Below, piece after piece: positions 5,971 to 7,121 of a stretch of 7,121 nucleotides of DNA (position 1 is the stretch's first letter; each line of letters opens with the position of its first letter). The DNA is from an uncultured Opitutales bacterium (GTDB lineage Bacteria > Verrucomicrobiota > Verrucomicrobiia > Opitutales > UBA2995): contig CALGUT010000035.1 in assembly GCA_937920335.1 (NCBI GenBank), forward strand, positions 1-7,121. The letters run 5' to 3'. A program made the position numbers and the translations under genes. Under the pieces are notes generated by a model that was not told the DNA's origin, made no database searches, and saw only the letters and a list, made by a program, of their open reading frames with translations.

Positions 5971-6777
5971 ATGGAAATTGTCCGCTTTCAAGATGCTTCT
6001 GGAAACTCCGATTACGCTACTCAGGACCACTCCGGTGGTTATGTTAGAGCCGTATTAACCGCTGGGGGGTCCTTTCAGGTAACTGAAGAGTCGGTCAAGG
6101 TGGAACGTATTCTGGCACCTGTTCAGCCTGTAGCTATCTATTGTGTCGGGATCAATTATCCACTCCATGGGCGGGAAACAGGATCGAAGATGGGAGAATT
6201 CCCCATCATTTTCATGAAGGCCCCTACGACAGTAATCGCGTCTGGCGAAACCATTATCCTACCGCGCCATTTGCGAAGCGACAAAGTCGATTATGAGGGG
6301 GAGCTGGCCGTGGTGATTGGTAAAACCTGCAAAAATGTATCGGTCGATGAGGCCCTGGATTATGTATTGGGCTATACGGTTGCCAATGACGTGAGTGCCC
6401 GTGATTGGCAAAAAGAGTGGGGCGGTGGTCAGTTTTGCCGCGGAAAAACTTTCGATACTTTCTGTCCGGCTGGGCCGGTATTAATTACAGCGGACGAAAT
6501 TCCAGATCCTAATAACCTCGTGTTGCAGACGCGCTTGAATGGCGATCTGGTTCAGGATGGAAATACTAAGGACATGGCGTTTAGTGTCGCACAGGTAATT
6601 TCGTTTCTAAGCGGAAGTAACACGCTTGTTCCAGGGACGATGATCCTAACGGGAACTCCCGATGGAGTCGGTGCCGCGCAAAAACCACCCCGTTTTCTAA
6701 AGGCCGGAGACACGCTTGAGATAAGTATCGAGAAAATCGGAACGCTCTCCAATGAAGTAAGAGAAGAGACAGGTTAG
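5971..6777 (+). CDS. Fumarylacetoacetate hydrolase (FAH) family protein
   Basis: 268 aa, cytoplasmic, normal for the short FAH family (acylpyruvases, 2-hydroxyhepta-2,4-diene-1,7-dioate isomerases, ureidoglycolate lyase-like enzymes). These are metal-dependent enzymes that cleave or isomerise oxo-acids. After a short N-terminal domain the catalytic part begins at about 55 (VAIYCVGINYPLHGRE). Metal-ligand motifs are visible: DYEGELAVVIGK (107-118) with E109 and E111, and VANDVSARDWQ (137-147) with D140. RGKTFDTFCPAGP (157-169) carries the conserved Lys K159, and LTGTPDGVG (226-234) is the signature loop. All core residues are intact, so it is probably active; the exact substrate cannot be assigned. 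I chose the ATG at 5971 because family-like sequence (MEIVRF) starts there. An upstream in-frame ATG at 5863 would add 36 unrelated residues and run into the divergent gene's promoter region. It stands alone, with no degradation-pathway genes nearby. Confidence 0.9.
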   Translation: MEIVRFQDASGNSDYATQDHSGGYVRAVLTAGGSFQVTEESVKVERILAPVQPVAIYCVGINYPLHGRETGSKMGEFPIIFMKAPTTVIASGETIILPRHLRSDKVDYEGELAVVIGKTCKNVSVDEALDYVLGYTVANDVSARDWQKEWGGGQFCRGKTFDTFCPAGPVLITADEIPDPNNLVLQTRLNGDLVQDGNTKDMAFSVAQVISFLSGSNTLVPGTMILTGTPDGVGAAQKPPRFLKAGDTLEISIEKIGTLSNEVREETG

Positions 6778-6953
6778 GGTCTTTACTCTATTTTTCAGTC
6801 TTTCCGGCCTTAAATAGGTGTCGAAAAGTACCTGCTGGAGATCATTGAATCACTTATGAATCCAATAAGGGTTTCTGTGAACAATTATTTTCACCAAAGC
6901 GTTTGACTGGACTAGAAATGTAATGATTTTTCAGCCAATTCAGACAAATGAAC

Positions 6954-6966
6954 TTGTTCAGAACAA
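6954..6966. repeat. Short inverted repeat in the AT-rich gap (possible operator)
   Basis: TTGTTC-A-GAACAA is a perfect 6-bp inverted repeat around one base, 46 bp upstream of the next gene's ATG. It lies in a 235-bp gap (6778-7012) where I saw no gene, terminator or strong promoter. It may be a regulator site for the exported protein that follows. Its half-sites resemble TGTTC/GAACA-type LexA half-sites, but the 1-nt spacing does not fit. Confidence 0.4.
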
Positions 6967-7012
6967 TAAAAAACGAGTCATAAATTATCCAAAAATTAAT
7001 CTTCAATTGAAA

Positions 7013-7121
7013 ATGAAAAACATACTGAAATTAGGCTTGGTAGCCTTCCTTGCACTTTTTACGACTGCAGCACACGCTGGTGATGTAGTTAACTTATCTG
7101 CCAAAACTGAAATCGAAACTG
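7013..7121 (+). CDS. Exported protein of unknown function, N-terminus only
   Basis: Only 36 complete codons are visible before the window ends, so this ORF is open at the right edge. The ATG at 7013 begins a classical signal peptide: MKNILK charged start, a hydrophobic core (LGLVAFLALF) and a signal peptidase I site at AHA|GDVV after residue 22. The mature part starts GDVVNLSAKTEIET. That is too short to assign a family. There is no Shine-Dalgarno in front, but the upstream region is AT-rich as expected for a promoter and leader. The signal peptide and open frame make a real gene likely. Confidence 0.7.
   Translation, partial: MKNILKLGLVAFLALFTTAAHAGDVVNLSAKTEIET

Noticed and set aside
6877..6894. 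GTGAA...TTCAC hairpin in the gap after the FAH-family gene
   Set aside because: Only 5 bp stem with an 8-nt AT loop and no T run; indistinguishable from chance in AT-rich DNA.
6954..6966. LexA box
   Set aside because: Half-sites look similar, but the spacing is 1 nt, not 4, and the downstream gene is an exported protein with no link to DNA repair.

Overview
The window looks like chromosomal DNA of a Gram-negative bacterium with moderate GC. The best guess is a marine Verrucomicrobiota (Opitutales/Puniceicoccales-like) or a close PVC-group relative. The grounds are circumstantial: an imuA-imuB-dnaE2 mutagenesis cassette, a secreted FGly-type sulfatase, weak or absent Shine-Dalgarno sequences, and a DnaE2 with the 'DIDLDLPSG' active-site variant. 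No rRNA, tRNA, transposase, CRISPR array or phage gene was seen.

Layout. Positions 1-3363 (minus strand) hold a three-gene DNA-damage mutagenesis operon read right to left: imuA (degenerate RecA-like ATPase), imuB (Y-family-like, non-catalytic, clamp-binding) and dnaE2 (error-prone C-family polymerase, cut by the left edge of the window). imuB and dnaE2 overlap by 8 nt. Positions 3364-3492 are a divergent intergenic region. It contains a perfect 34-bp palindrome abutting the imuA start codon. The palindrome has a -10-like hexamer at its centre for imuA and a possible -35 for the opposite gene in its right arm. Positions 3493-4839 (plus) encode an exported type I sulfatase. It is followed after only 28 bp by a convergent gene, 4868-5857 (minus), for a membrane protein with a DUF697/YcjF-like domain. 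A second divergent intergenic region (5858-5970) separates that from a fumarylacetoacetate-hydrolase-family enzyme at 5971-6777 (plus). A 235-bp AT-rich gap (6778-7012) with a small inverted repeat precedes the first 36 codons of an exported protein of unknown function, cut by the right edge.

How the genes work together. Only the imuA-imuB-dnaE2 block is a clear functional unit: a translesion-synthesis 'mutasome', where ImuB is the clamp-bound hub, DnaE2 the polymerase and ImuA the accessory RecA-like partner. The sulfatase, DUF697 protein and FAH-family enzyme are single genes on alternating strands with no evident shared pathway. The most interesting structure is the 34-bp palindrome between the mutagenesis operon and the sulfatase, a candidate operator or start-site hairpin that is not the classical LexA box. 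I found no convincing wholly new system here.
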